Assembly (NCBI GenBank): GCA_045110675.1
Contig: JBGCGJ010000047.1
Coordinates: forward strand, 12,903-76,902
Reading direction: 5' to 3'
Source of the DNA: JBALVT01 sp045110675
GTDB taxonomy: Bacteria > Pseudomonadota > Gammaproteobacteria > Pseudomonadales > Halieaceae
DNA: 64,000 bases
Positions 31,011-41,200 of this stretch are shown one piece after another. Made by a program: the position numbers and the translations under genes. Position 1 is the stretch's first letter. Every line of letters starts with the position of its first letter. The notes under the pieces were generated by a model. That model did no database searches. It saw nothing but the letters and a program-made list of their open reading frames with translations, and was not told the DNA's origin.

Positions 31011-33620
31011 GTGGTTAAGTGTATTTTGATTAAGCGCACTCTTAAATGGTTTGCTGTTGTTCCCCTTATGTTGGGGCAGTTGGCTTGGGGCCAGAGCTTC
31101 GTAATCTCAGACATTCGTGTGGAGGGTTTGCAGCGAATTTCTGCCGGCAGTGTGTTTGCCAGCATGCCCCTGGCCGTAGGTGACACCGTCGATGAGGAGC
31201 AAACCCGAGCTGCAGCGCGCAGTCTATTCGCTACGGGTAACTTCGACGATATTCGCATAGGACGCGATGGCAGTGTTTTGGTCATTATTGTCGCTGAGCG
31301 CCCCAGCATCAGCGATATTACCATTGAGGGAAACAAAGCCATCGAGACTGAAGCGTTGCTTGATGGTCTCAAAGGCTCTGGTCTGGCTGTGGGCAAGGTG
31401 TTCCAGCGATCAACCCTGGAAGGGATGCAACTGGAACTGCAGCGCCAATACGTGCAGCAGGGTCGCTACGACGCCAGCATCGAAACAGAGGTTTTACCCG
31501 AACCGCGCAATCGCGTGTCTATTAGCATCGACGTAGATGAAGGTACGGTCGCTGCCATCAAGCATATTAATGTGGTGGGGAACGAGGTTTTCAGCGACGA
31601 AGAGCTTACCGACCTGTTTGAACTCAAGACTACCGGGTGGCTCTCTTTTTTCAAAAATGACGATAAGTACTCTCGCGAAAAGTTGACTGGCGATCTCGAG
31701 GGGATTACCTCTTACTACCAGGATCGTGGGTATCTGCAGTTCAGAATAGACTCAACCCAAGTCTCGGTTTCGCCGGATAAAGAGCAGGTTTTTATTACGG
31801 CTAATGTCACCGAGGGGGAAAAGTTCTCCGTGAGCTCGGTCGATATGTCAGGTGACTTGGTGCTTCCAGAATCGGATCTGCGACGATTTCTGTTGGTCTC
31901 CGAAGGCCAGACCTTCTCGCAGCAACTAGTCACTTCATCGGAAGAGTATTTGACCAGGCGATTGGGTAATGAGGGTTATAACTTTGCCAAAGTGACTGGT
32001 ATTCCCGAAGTCGATGAGGAAAACAACACGGTGTCGATGAAGTTTTTTGTCGACCCCGGAAAGCGTACCTACGTTCGACGCATCGGTTTCTCCGGTAATT
32101 TGAAAACAGCGGACGATGTACTGCGCCGAGAAATGCGACAGATGGAAAGCGCGCCTGCGTCGGCATCGGCGATTGAGCAATCCAGAGTGCGACTTGAACG
32201 GTTGGGCTTTTTTAGCAAGGCAACCGTGGAAACACCTGAAGTCCCTGGCCACGATGATCTGATCGACGTCGAATTCGAAGTGGAAGAACAGTCTTCTGGT
32301 AGCATCGGTGCGAGCTTTGGTTACGCTCAAGATGCGGGCCTGATTCTTGGCGTCAACTTACAACAGGATAACTTTCTGGGTACCGGTAAACGCGTGGGTA
32401 TCTCGCTGAATTCGTCGCGATATCAGGATTTGTATAATTTTAGTTATACCAATCCGTATTTCACCGAGGATGGCGTCAGTAGGGGGTTCAATATTTTCTA
32501 CCGCTCCACTGACTTATCGGAGGTGAATGTCGCCAGCTATACCACCGACACGTTGGGCGGCGCCATTAATTTCGGCTATCCCATTAAGGAAACTGAGCGT
32601 TTAGGCTTTAGCTTTGGAATTTCCAATACTGAGATTACAGCCGGTCGGTTTGCCGTTCAGGAAATAGTGACAAGCCCCAGGCTTCTACAGGGTGTGAACA
32701 ACTATTTTGAGAGTACTCTCCAAGAAGACGGAACCTACTCCGCGGTTGAAGAATTATTGCCTCTGAGTGGTTTGCCGCCCGAGTACCTGGTTGCAACCCA
32801 GGACACCGGATTCCTCGATGATAACGGAGACGAGTTCCTTAACTGGACGATAACGGGTAGTTGGACTCAATCGACGCTCAATAGAGGCAGGATGGCTACC
32901 CGCGGTGCCTCACAGTCTGTTTCACTTGAAGTTTCTATGCCAGGATCTGACCTCGAGTTTTATAAACTGAACTATCGAGGTGAAGTGTTCTACCCCATCA
33001 CCAGAAACTGGATAGCTCATTTCCGCACTGAATTGGGCTATGGCGGTGGCTATGGAGATACGACCGAGTTGCCGTTTTATGAACACTTTTTTGCAGGGGG
33101 CTTCGGCTCAGTGCGCGGTTTTGAGAGTAATACTCTGGGGCCGCGTAGTACTCCTGCAGAATTGTACGATATAGAATCCCCAATCACTGAAATCGATGAA
33201 GATGGGAATGCACTCGATTCAGGTGGGCCCAATAACGATTTATTTGGTTATCGATATAATCCCGACACCGGGTTTTTGGATTCCACCACTGTCAATAGAC
33301 GCAGACCCGACCCATTTGGTGGCAACGTGTTGATTGAGGGCAGTGCCGAATTACTGTTCCCACTGCCGTTTATCAAAGATCAAAGCCAGCTTCGCTCTGC
33401 TTTTTTCATCGATGTCGGTAATGTATTCAACACGGAATGCTCAGCTTCACAGATTAATTGTTTTGATGTAGACGCGGACGAATTTCGTTATTCTGTAGGG
33501 GTGGGAGTCACCTGGATTACCGGTTTTGGTCCGATGACCTTTAGTCTTGCGAAGCCCTTGAATGCGGGTCCGGATGACAGAGAAGAAGCGTTCCAATTTA
33601 CCTTGGGTCGTGGATTTTAA
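31011..33620 (+). CDS. bamA: Outer membrane protein assembly factor BamA
   Basis: This 869-residue Omp85 protein is the essential insertase for outer-membrane beta-barrels. It has a signal peptide cut after LAWGQ, five POTRA domains (about 25-425), and a 16-strand barrel (about 430-869) containing the conserved VRGF motif of loop 6 near residue 700. The C-terminus ends in Phe (TLGRGF), the usual barrel signal. It starts with GTG at 31011. It is about 60 residues longer than E. coli BamA, mostly from a longer acidic extracellular loop at roughly residues 545-610. The next gene encodes the OmpH/Skp chaperone. Confidence 0.97.
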   Translation: MVKCILIKRTLKWFAVVPLMLGQLAWGQSFVISDIRVEGLQRISAGSVFASMPLAVGDTVDEEQTRAAARSLFATGNFDDIRIGRDGSVLVIIVAERPSISDITIEGNKAIETEALLDGLKGSGLAVGKVFQRSTLEGMQLELQRQYVQQGRYDASIETEVLPEPRNRVSISIDVDEGTVAAIKHINVVGNEVFSDEELTDLFELKTTGWLSFFKNDDKYSREKLTGDLEGITSYYQDRGYLQFRIDSTQVSVSPDKEQVFITANVTEGEKFSVSSVDMSGDLVLPESDLRRFLLVSEGQTFSQQLVTSSEEYLTRRLGNEGYNFAKVTGIPEVDEENNTVSMKFFVDPGKRTYVRRIGFSGNLKTADDVLRREMRQMESAPASASAIEQSRVRLERLGFFSKATVETPEVPGHDDLIDVEFEVEEQSSGSIGASFGYAQDAGLILGVNLQQDNFLGTGKRVGISLNSSRYQDLYNFSYTNPYFTEDGVSRGFNIFYRSTDLSEVNVASYTTDTLGGAINFGYPIKETERLGFSFGISNTEITAGRFAVQEIVTSPRLLQGVNNYFESTLQEDGTYSAVEELLPLSGLPPEYLVATQDTGFLDDNGDEFLNWTITGSWTQSTLNRGRMATRGASQSVSLEVSMPGSDLEFYKLNYRGEVFYPITRNWIAHFRTELGYGGGYGDTTELPFYEHFFAGGFGSVRGFESNTLGPRSTPAELYDIESPITEIDEDGNALDSGGPNNDLFGYRYNPDTGFLDSTTVNRRRPDPFGGNVLIEGSAELLFPLPFIKDQSQLRSAFFIDVGNVFNTECSASQINCFDVDADEFRYSVGVGVTWITGFGPMTFSLAKPLNAGPDDREEAFQFTLGRGF

Positions 33621-33652
33621 TTTACTATTTATTGTTATGTTTGGAGAAAAGT

Positions 33653-34171
33653 GTGTCTAGAATGTTAAGAGTAGCCCTAACTTGTTTGTTTTTGGCAGCC
33701 CCTGCGCTGGCTTTTGCCCAGGGAAAAATTGCGGTGGTCAATGTGCAAGAGGCCATTTTACAAACTGACCAGGCACAGAAGCGTTTGAGTGATGTGCGCT
33801 CAGAGGAAGACTATAAGTCTGATAAGGCTGAGTTTGACCGCTTAAAGGATGAATTTGACGCTTTGGTGGCGAAACTGAAGACCGATATGGCCGTAATGAG
33901 TCAGGAGCAACAGGTTGCCGCGAGACAGAAGCTCACCAGTAAGCAGGGCGATCTAGAGCATGTCACCGGCAAGCTTCAGCAGGCGGAGCAGTCCGCGGGC
34001 CAAGCCATCTTGCAGGAGATGTCGCCGAAAGTTCAGGAAGTACTGCGTGATCTTATCGCTACTGAGGGAATTGGTCTTCTACTGCAGCGCAATTCAGTTA
34101 TCCACGCCGACGCTGGTTATAGCATCACGGCGAAGGTTACCGATAAGCTGAATCAGATACCCAGCAAGTAA
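33653..34171 (+). CDS. skp: Periplasmic chaperone OmpH/Skp
   Basis: This roughly 172-residue protein has a signal peptide (LRVALTCLFLAAPALAFA), then KIAVVNVQEAILQT and a long central coiled coil rich in Lys, Glu and Gln, typical of the trimeric jellyfish-like chaperone that carries unfolded outer-membrane proteins to BAM. I place the start at the GTG at 33653, six bases after GGAG; the ATG at 33662 and the TTG at 33632 are alternatives. It lies between bamA and lpxD, the conserved position for this gene. Confidence 0.93.
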   Translation: MSRMLRVALTCLFLAAPALAFAQGKIAVVNVQEAILQTDQAQKRLSDVRSEEDYKSDKAEFDRLKDEFDALVAKLKTDMAVMSQEQQVAARQKLTSKQGDLEHVTGKLQQAEQSAGQAILQEMSPKVQEVLRDLIATEGIGLLLQRNSVIHADAGYSITAKVTDKLNQIPSK

Positions 34172-34180
34172 GCACGAGCA

Positions 34181-35194
34181 ATGATTTCGCTCGGAGAACT
34201 CGCCAAAACACTGGAACTGGAGTTCACGGGCGATTCGCAAGCGCAGATCACCGGTTTAGCACCGCTGGGCAGTGCTGGCATCGGGCAGTTGTCTTTTCTC
34301 GCCTCAAAAAAATATCTGTCTCAGTTAACTAGCACGCAAGCCCAAGCGGTTATTCTTACGGGCGAATTTTCTGAGCAATGCCCTGTGGATTGCCTGATAG
34401 CGAATGATCCCTACGTCGCCTTTGCGCGGGCAACGCAGCTGTTTGATAACAGCCCAAAAGCGAGTGTTGGAATTCATCCCACTGCAGTTATCGCTGCGGA
34501 TAGCGAAGTGCATGACACTGCATCTATTGGCCCTTACGTCATCGTGGAGGCCGGTGCCTTCATCGGCGCAGAGGCGTCGATTGGCGCAAGCACTTTTGTT
34601 GGGCAGGGTTCACGAATAGGTGCAGGGACCGTGATCCACCCTCATGTTTGCATTTATCACGACGTACATGTGGGTGAGCATTGCGTTGTTCATGCTCAGA
34701 CAGAGCTGGGATCAGACGGCTTTGGTTTTGCACCCGGTTCTGAGGGCTGGGTGAAAATCTGCCAGTTGGGAGGAGTACGCATTGGTGATCGAGTTGAGAT
34801 CGGTGGTGGCTCGACCATTGATCGTGGCGCCTTGGAACACACCACCATAGACGATGGTGCGATACTCGATAACCAGGTTCATATAGCTCATAATTGCAGC
34901 ATAGGCAAAAATACCGCGATAGCAGCTTGCTGTGCAGTCGCCGGAAGCACGAAGATAGGCGCGAACTGCACTTTCGGCGGGATGGTAGGCGTTGTTGGTC
35001 ACATTGAAATCTGTGATGGCTCACATTTTACCGGCAAAACCATGGTCACCAAGTCAGTCACCCAGCCGGGTTCCTATTCATCGGGTACACCAATAGCGAC
35101 ATCGAAAGAATGGAGGAGAAACGCTGTTCGATTTTCGCAGCTGGATGCTTTGCACCGCCGCGTGAGTAAGTTAGAAAAACCCTTAAAGCCATAA
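34181..35194 (+). CDS. lpxD: UDP-3-O-(3-hydroxyacyl)glucosamine N-acyltransferase
   Basis: This 337-residue left-handed beta-helix enzyme adds the second hydroxyacyl chain in lipid A synthesis. N-terminal LASKKYLSQL (uridine-binding domain), many hexapeptide repeats, and the catalytic-His segment DNQVHIAHNCSIG are visible. It is followed by fabZ, lpxA and lpxB with gaps of 22, 3 and 0 bases, so these are very probably one transcript. Confidence 0.97.
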   Translation: MISLGELAKTLELEFTGDSQAQITGLAPLGSAGIGQLSFLASKKYLSQLTSTQAQAVILTGEFSEQCPVDCLIANDPYVAFARATQLFDNSPKASVGIHPTAVIAADSEVHDTASIGPYVIVEAGAFIGAEASIGASTFVGQGSRIGAGTVIHPHVCIYHDVHVGEHCVVHAQTELGSDGFGFAPGSEGWVKICQLGGVRIGDRVEIGGGSTIDRGALEHTTIDDGAILDNQVHIAHNCSIGKNTAIAACCAVAGSTKIGANCTFGGMVGVVGHIEICDGSHFTGKTMVTKSVTQPGSYSSGTPIATSKEWRRNAVRFSQLDALHRRVSKLEKPLKP

Positions 35195-35216
35195 TCTCTC
35201 CAGGAGCCTTCGCTCG

Positions 35217-35648
35217 ATGATGGACGTTGTAGAAATTCGCAAGTATTTACCCCACCGATATCCTTTTTTGTTAGTTGATCGGGTCGTCGAACTGATCCCC
35301 TCAGAATCTATTGTCGCCTACAAGAACCTGACGGTTAACGAACCTTTTTTCAATGGGCATTTCCCGGATCAACCGGTCTTCCCCGGTGTTTTGCTGACGG
35401 AGGCTATGGCCCAGGCGGCAGGTATACTCGGATTTAAAAGTATGGGTAAGACCCCGGAAGATGGATCTATGTATTACTTTGTCGGCGCAGATAAGTTGAG
35501 GTTTAAGCGGCCCTGTGTGCCGGGAGACAAGGTCATGTTGCGCGCCAAAATTATCTCCGAGAAACGAGGAATCTGGAAATTTGATGTCAGTGCCGATGTG
35601 GACGGAGAATTATGTGCATCAGCAACTATCCTCTGCGCCGATAGATAG
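35217..35648 (+). CDS. fabZ: 3-hydroxyacyl-[acyl-carrier-protein] dehydratase
   Basis: This 143-residue hot-dog-fold dehydratase shares the hydroxyacyl-ACP pool with LpxA and LpxD. The catalytic His is in FNGHFPDQPVFPGVL and the Glu in LTEAMAQAAG. Two consecutive ATG codons at 35217 and 35220 are both possible starts. Its position between lpxD and lpxA balances fatty-acid and lipid A synthesis. Confidence 0.97.
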   Translation: MMDVVEIRKYLPHRYPFLLVDRVVELIPSESIVAYKNLTVNEPFFNGHFPDQPVFPGVLLTEAMAQAAGILGFKSMGKTPEDGSMYYFVGADKLRFKRPCVPGDKVMLRAKIISEKRGIWKFDVSADVDGELCASATILCADR

Positions 35649-35651
35649 GTC

Positions 35652-36422
35652 ATGATCGACGAACGCGCCATTATTGATCCAACGGCAAAACTTGCCGATG
35701 ATGTCACGGTTGGTCCCTGGTCAATCATCGGGCCCGAGGTAGAAATTGGTCCTGGTACCAAGGTTGAATCTCATGTTGTCATTCGAGGGCCTACGGTTAT
35801 TGGCGCCGGGAACCACATCTATCAGTTTTCAAGTATTGGCGAAGATACACCCGATTTAAAATATCACGATGAGCCCACCCGCTTGGTGATCGGTGACAAT
35901 AATACAATTCGCGAAAATGTCACCATACATCGAGGTACAGTTCAGGACAGGTCCGAAACCAGGATTGGCAATGACAATTTGTTGATGGCCTATGTCCATA
36001 TCGGCCATGACAGCGTTTTGGGCAACAATACTATTTTGGTCAACAACACAGCGCTTGCAGGTCACGTTCATATCGGCGATTGGGCGATACTCAGCGGCTA
36101 TACCCTGGTACATCAGTTTTGCAAAATTGGCGCGCACAGTTTTAGCGGAATGGGAACTGCCATAGGCAAGGATGTCCCTGCCTACGTCACTGTCAGCGGT
36201 GCGCCTGCTGAAGTTCGAACGATCAACACCGAAGGACTGCGTCGCCGTGGTTTTTCAGCGGACGCAATCAGCCAGTTGCGTCGAGCGTTTAAAATACTGT
36301 ATCGCCAGGGGCTGACGATTGATATTGCGTTAGAGCGTTTAGAAGTGCTTTTGCACGAAACCCCTGAAATTCAAGCCCTGATCGACAGCATTCGCGCTTC
36401 GGAGCGCGGTATCGTTCGATAA
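35652..36422 (+). CDS. lpxA: UDP-N-acetylglucosamine acyltransferase
   Basis: This 256-residue trimeric beta-helix enzyme performs the first step of lipid A synthesis. Hexapeptide repeats run from the N-terminus (IDPTAKLADDVTVGPWSIIG), and the catalytic His lies in LLMAYVHIGHDSVLGN. GLRRRGFSADAISQLRRAFK begins the helical C-terminal domain. It abuts lpxB with no gap. Confidence 0.97.
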   Translation: MIDERAIIDPTAKLADDVTVGPWSIIGPEVEIGPGTKVESHVVIRGPTVIGAGNHIYQFSSIGEDTPDLKYHDEPTRLVIGDNNTIRENVTIHRGTVQDRSETRIGNDNLLMAYVHIGHDSVLGNNTILVNNTALAGHVHIGDWAILSGYTLVHQFCKIGAHSFSGMGTAIGKDVPAYVTVSGAPAEVRTINTEGLRRRGFSADAISQLRRAFKILYRQGLTIDIALERLEVLLHETPEIQALIDSIRASERGIVR

Positions 36423-37577
36423 ATGTCCTCCAGCACCTTGCGGGTTGGAATACTGGCCGGAGAAACCTCGGGGGATATCTTGGGTGCTCATCTACTCGAT
36501 GCGCTGCACGATCGCTATGACGAGATTGTCGTCGAGGGGATTGGCGGCCCCTTAATGGCTGAGCAGGGCCTTAAGAGTATGTTTCCCATGGACCGACTCT
36601 CGGTCATGGGGTTTGTAGAACCCTTTAAACGCTTACCCGAACTATTGCGAATTCGCCGAACGGTTGTTCGGCACTTCATCGACAATCCCCCGGACGTCTT
36701 CATCGGAATAGATTCTCCGGATTTTAATCTTCGACTCGAGTACAAGCTTCGCCGTGCCGGTATCACCACCGCGCATCTTGTCAGCCCCTCTGTGTGGGCT
36801 TGGCGCGGCGGTAGAATTCATAAAATCAAGCGCAGCATCGACTTGATGCTCACCCTGTTTCCCTTTGAAACGCAGGTCTACCGAAATCATCAGGTGCCGG
36901 TGGAGTTTGTCGGGCACCCATTGGCCGACGAAATCCCGCTGCAAGTCGATGCGAGTGAAGCGAGAAAAAAATTGAACTGCAGTTCCGCCGGGAAAGTCCT
37001 CGCGATCATGCCGGGCAGTCGTGCGGGGGAGGTCGGAATGCTGACTCCTGTGTTTTTGGAGGTTGCCCATCAGCTGACGTTGGAAGTGCCGGGTATTTCC
37101 TTTTTGCTACCGGCCGCCAATGATGCGCGATACCTTGAACTTGAAGAGCAGCTGCGCGCTTACCCCGATCTTCCGGTTACCTTGCTTAGGGGGCAGTCTA
37201 GGGATGCAATGGCTGCTGCTGATGCGGTCTTACTGGCATCCGGTACTGCGACCCTCGAGGCGATGCTTCTTAAGCGGCCGATGGTTATCGCGTATAAAAT
37301 GTCGGCTCTCTTCTGGGCCATTATCTCTCGGATTGCGACCACCAAATACGCTGGACTGCCCAATGTACTCGCCGATAAGGCATTGGTACCCGAATTGTTA
37401 CAGGAAAAGGCACGAGCAGACCTGATCGTCGCAGCCCTGCGACCGTTGATCACAAGTGGCGCTGATCGGGAGTCCACTATCGCTGAATTTGATGCGATTC
37501 ATCGACAGTTGCGGCTTGGCTATAGCGACCGCGCTGCGCAGGCGATCGTCGATAAAGTGAGTGACGCAAGGCGGTGA
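36423..37577 (+). CDS. lpxB: Lipid-A-disaccharide synthase
   Basis: This 384-residue GT19 glycosyltransferase joins UDP-diacylglucosamine and lipid X. Visible family segments are GILAGETSGDILGAHLL, GIDSPDFNLRLE, SPSVWAWRGGRIHKIKR, VGHPLADEIP and MPGSRAGEV. It starts immediately after the lpxA stop and its own stop overlaps the rnhB GTG start by four bases. Confidence 0.97.
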   Translation: MSSSTLRVGILAGETSGDILGAHLLDALHDRYDEIVVEGIGGPLMAEQGLKSMFPMDRLSVMGFVEPFKRLPELLRIRRTVVRHFIDNPPDVFIGIDSPDFNLRLEYKLRRAGITTAHLVSPSVWAWRGGRIHKIKRSIDLMLTLFPFETQVYRNHQVPVEFVGHPLADEIPLQVDASEARKKLNCSSAGKVLAIMPGSRAGEVGMLTPVFLEVAHQLTLEVPGISFLLPAANDARYLELEEQLRAYPDLPVTLLRGQSRDAMAAADAVLLASGTATLEAMLLKRPMVIAYKMSALFWAIISRIATTKYAGLPNVLADKALVPELLQEKARADLIVAALRPLITSGADRESTIAEFDAIHRQLRLGYSDRAAQAIVDKVSDARR

Positions 37578-38194
37578 AGCACGATCGATCCGAAACCTTC
37601 ACCATGGCCTATTCGGGATGGGATTTTGCCGGGGTCGATGAAGTCGGCCGGGGTCCATTGGCTGGCGACGTAGTGGCCGCCGCCGTTATTCTAGATCCCA
37701 AAAACCCTATTTCAGGGCTGCGTGATTCGAAGAAACTCAGTGCGAACAGACGCGCTGAACTGGAAGTCCTGATTAAAGAACGCGCACTTGCCTGGGCAGT
37801 TGCCAGGGCATCCGTCGTAGAGATCGATGACATCAACATTCTTCAGGCCAGCCTGCTGGCAATGCATCGTGCCGTTCAGTCTCTGGATCCTCAACCTGGG
37901 TATGTGCTGGTTGATGGCAATCGATTGCCCTCCTGGAACTATGCGTCGGAGCCTGTGGTAAAAGGAGATGACCGGGTACCCGCCATCGCCGCAGCGTCTA
38001 TTCTTGCGAAAGTGCAAAGAGATAGCGAGTTGATCGCCCTGGATGAGCAATATCCCGGTTATGGATTTGCCGCACACAAAGGCTATCCAACCCCGGCCCA
38101 TCTTCAGGCTTTGCGTGAACTAGGGGTAACTCCGGTGCACCGAAAAAGCTTCGCTCCGGTAAAAATTCTGTTAGCGGAGGCGTCGGCAGAGTAA
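37574..38194 (+). CDS. rnhB: Ribonuclease HII
   Basis: This 206-residue enzyme cleaves RNA in RNA/DNA hybrids and at single ribonucleotides. It has the acidic active site in AGVDEVGRGPLAGDVVAAAV, LVDGNRLP and the DDRVPAIAAASILAKVQRD region. The GTG start overlaps the lpxB stop (GTGA), though an ATG ten codons in is also possible. lpxB-rnhB-dnaE is a conserved order. Confidence 0.95.
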   Translation: MKHDRSETFTMAYSGWDFAGVDEVGRGPLAGDVVAAAVILDPKNPISGLRDSKKLSANRRAELEVLIKERALAWAVARASVVEIDDINILQASLLAMHRAVQSLDPQPGYVLVDGNRLPSWNYASEPVVKGDDRVPAIAAASILAKVQRDSELIALDEQYPGYGFAAHKGYPTPAHLQALRELGVTPVHRKSFAPVKILLAEASAE

Positions 38195-38226
38195 ACTTAA
38201 GCCGCGCTTTTTATTAGTCTTATAGC

Positions 38227-41200
38227 ATGACAGATTTCGTACATCTCCGACTTCATAGTGAATACTCTCTTGTCGATGGTTTGGTGAGAATCAAGCCGCT
38301 TGTTAAGCGCTTGGTCGACCTGAATATGCCGGCGGTCGCACTCACAGATCACAGTAATTTCTTTGGCTTGGTGAAGCTCTACAAGGCCGCTACCAGCAGT
38401 GGCGTGAAACCCATTTTCGGTGTGGACCTAAAAATTGTCGATTCCGATGATGCCGAGGATTCCTACCCGATCTCGTTGCTGGCTATGAACGAGGAAGGCT
38501 ACCGAAATCTCACTGTGTTGATATCGCGGTCCTATACCGAGGGCCAATACCTGGGCGAACCGTTTGTTCGTAAAGCCTGGTTGGAAGAGCACTCCGCGGG
38601 CGTCATTGCCATGTCTGCAGGAGCTGCTGGCGATGTCGGGCAAGCATTGGTTGGAGGAAAACAGGACCTAGCGGAAGACAGAGCAAGATATTGGATGGGC
38701 CTGTATCCCAATCGTTTTTATCTTGAGTTACATCGCACCGGCCGAGATGGCGACGAGACCCATTTGCACGCTGCGGTCGCGCTTGCCGAGAAGCTTGCCT
38801 GCCCAGTCGTTGCCACCAACGATGTGCGATTTCTCGATAGCGCCGAGTTTGAAGCCCATGAAGCACGGGTGTGCATTGGCGAGGGTAGGGCGCTGGATGA
38901 TCCGCGCCGAGCGAGACTGTTTACAGATCAGCAATACCTGAGATCCGCCGAAGAGATGACGAAATTGTTCGCAGACGTTCCAGAGGCGTTGGCGAACACG
39001 GTGGAAATAGCCCGGCGCTGCAATCTGATAATGGAGTTGGGTAAGCCCTATCTTCCCGATTATCCCGTGCCTCCTGATCTCACCATGGATGCCTTTTTTC
39101 GCCAGCTTTCCCACGAGGGTTTGGAAGCTCGACTTAAGGACTTGCTGGACGAATCTGCAGAAAATTATCAGCAGCAAAAGCAGGTTTACCTCGATCGCCT
39201 GGAGTTTGAACTCGAGGTTATTATTCAGATGGGTTTCCCTGGCTATTTCCTGATCGTAATGGATTTTATTCGCTGGGCGAAAGAACAGGATATTCCGGTT
39301 GGACCTGGTCGAGGCTCCGGTGCTGGGTCACTGGTAGCCTACGTTCTGGAGATAACGGATCTGGATCCCCTGGAATACGATTTGCTGTTCGAGCGCTTCC
39401 TCAATCCCGAACGAGTCTCCATGCCCGATTTTGACGTCGATTTCTGTATGGAGCGTCGAGATGAAGTGATCGGCTATGTCGCCGACACCTACGGGCGCGA
39501 AGCGGTGTCACAAATTATTACCTTTGGGACCATGGCAGCCAAAGCGGTTGTTCGAGATGTCGCCCGAGTGCAAGGCAAGGCCTACGGGTTGGCAGATAAA
39601 CTGTCAAAAATGATTCCATTCGAAGTGGGAATGACGCTGTCTAAGGCACTGGAGCAGGAAGAGCCATTACGAGAGTTTCTCGCCGATGACAACCAGGCCC
39701 AGGAAATCTGGGACATGGCCGAGCAGTTAGAGGGAATTACCCGAAACGTAGGCAAACACGCCGGTGGAGTGGTTATCGCACCCTCCCAGCTGACGGATTT
39801 TTCTCCACTGTATTGCGATGAAGCCGGCGGCGGTTTGGTTACCCAGTACGACAAGGGCGATGTGGAAGATGCTGGCCTGGTCAAGTTCGATTTTCTGGGT
39901 TTGCGCACATTAACGATCATCGACTGGGCTGTAAAAATTATCGATGTTCAGCGCGCCAAGTTAGGTGAGTTGCCCCTGGATATAATGCAGATTCCGCTGC
40001 AGGATGCCGCCAGTTTCAAGCTGCTGCAATCGGCAGAAACCACCGCGGTGTTTCAGCTTGAATCCCGGGGTATGAAAGACCTGATAAAACGGCTTCAACC
40101 GGATTGCTTCGAAGACATTATTGCCCTTGTGGCACTTTTTCGCCCGGGGCCATTGCAATCGGGGATGGTTGATAACTTCATCAATCGAAAGCATGGGCGG
40201 GAAGCGATTTCCTATCCGGATGCACAGTATCAGCACGAGTGGTTGCAGCCGATTCTTGAGCCTACCTACGGCATTATTTTGTATCAGGAACAGGTGATGC
40301 AAATTGCCCAGGAACTGGCTGGATACACCCTCGGCGGCGCCGATATGTTGCGTCGTGCCATGGGTAAGAAAAAGCCTGAGGAAATGGCCAAACAGCGCGA
40401 GATTTTTCAGGACGGCGCAATCGCCAAAGGTGTTGATGGCGAACTGTCCATGAAGATTTTCGACCTGGTGGAGAAATTTGCCGGTTATGGATTTAACAAA
40501 TCCCACTCGGCAGCCTACGCGCTGGTTTCCTATCAGACAGCCTGGTTGAAAACGCATTACCCAGCTCCCTTCATGGCAGCGGTAATGAGTTCTGAATTGC
40601 AAAATACCGATAAGATTGTGATCTTTGTAGAAGAGTGCCGGTCGATGGGGCTGGGCCTGAAACTGCCTGATGTGAACGAGGGGCAATACATGTTCACCGT
40701 GAACGACGACAACGAAATTGTCTATGGCCTCGGTGCTATCAAGGGACTCGGTGAAGGGCCTGTCGAGAATATATTGGGCGCTCGAGAAAGTGGTGGGGAA
40801 TTTACAGACCTGTTTGATTTCTGCGCGAGAACTGAACCCCGCAAAGTCAATCGCAGAGCCATCGATGCACTGATTCGTTCAGGGGCCTTCGACTCACTCA
40901 ATGTACCGCGCTGGGTGTTGATGGCGAGTGTCGACGATGCTCTGAAGGCGGCAGAACAAAGTGCCAGTAATCGTGACAGCGGCATTGAAGATTTGTTTGG
41001 TGAAGTGGTTCCCAGCAGTGGCACTAATGGTGGGGGTGATATCTACAGTGATTTTAGGGCGGCCCGCGAGTGGTCTGGCAGAGAACGTTTGTCCGGGGAG
41101 AAGGAAACTCTGGGTTTGTATGTGACTGGTCACCCGATCGATGAGTATGAACAGGAAATAAGGAAATTTGCTCCCACCCGAATCGCGGATTTGCGTGCCA

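Noticed and set aside
39961..40686. A 241-residue minus-strand frame within dnaE
   Set aside because: Antisense to a fully intact dnaE; no start signal or homology.
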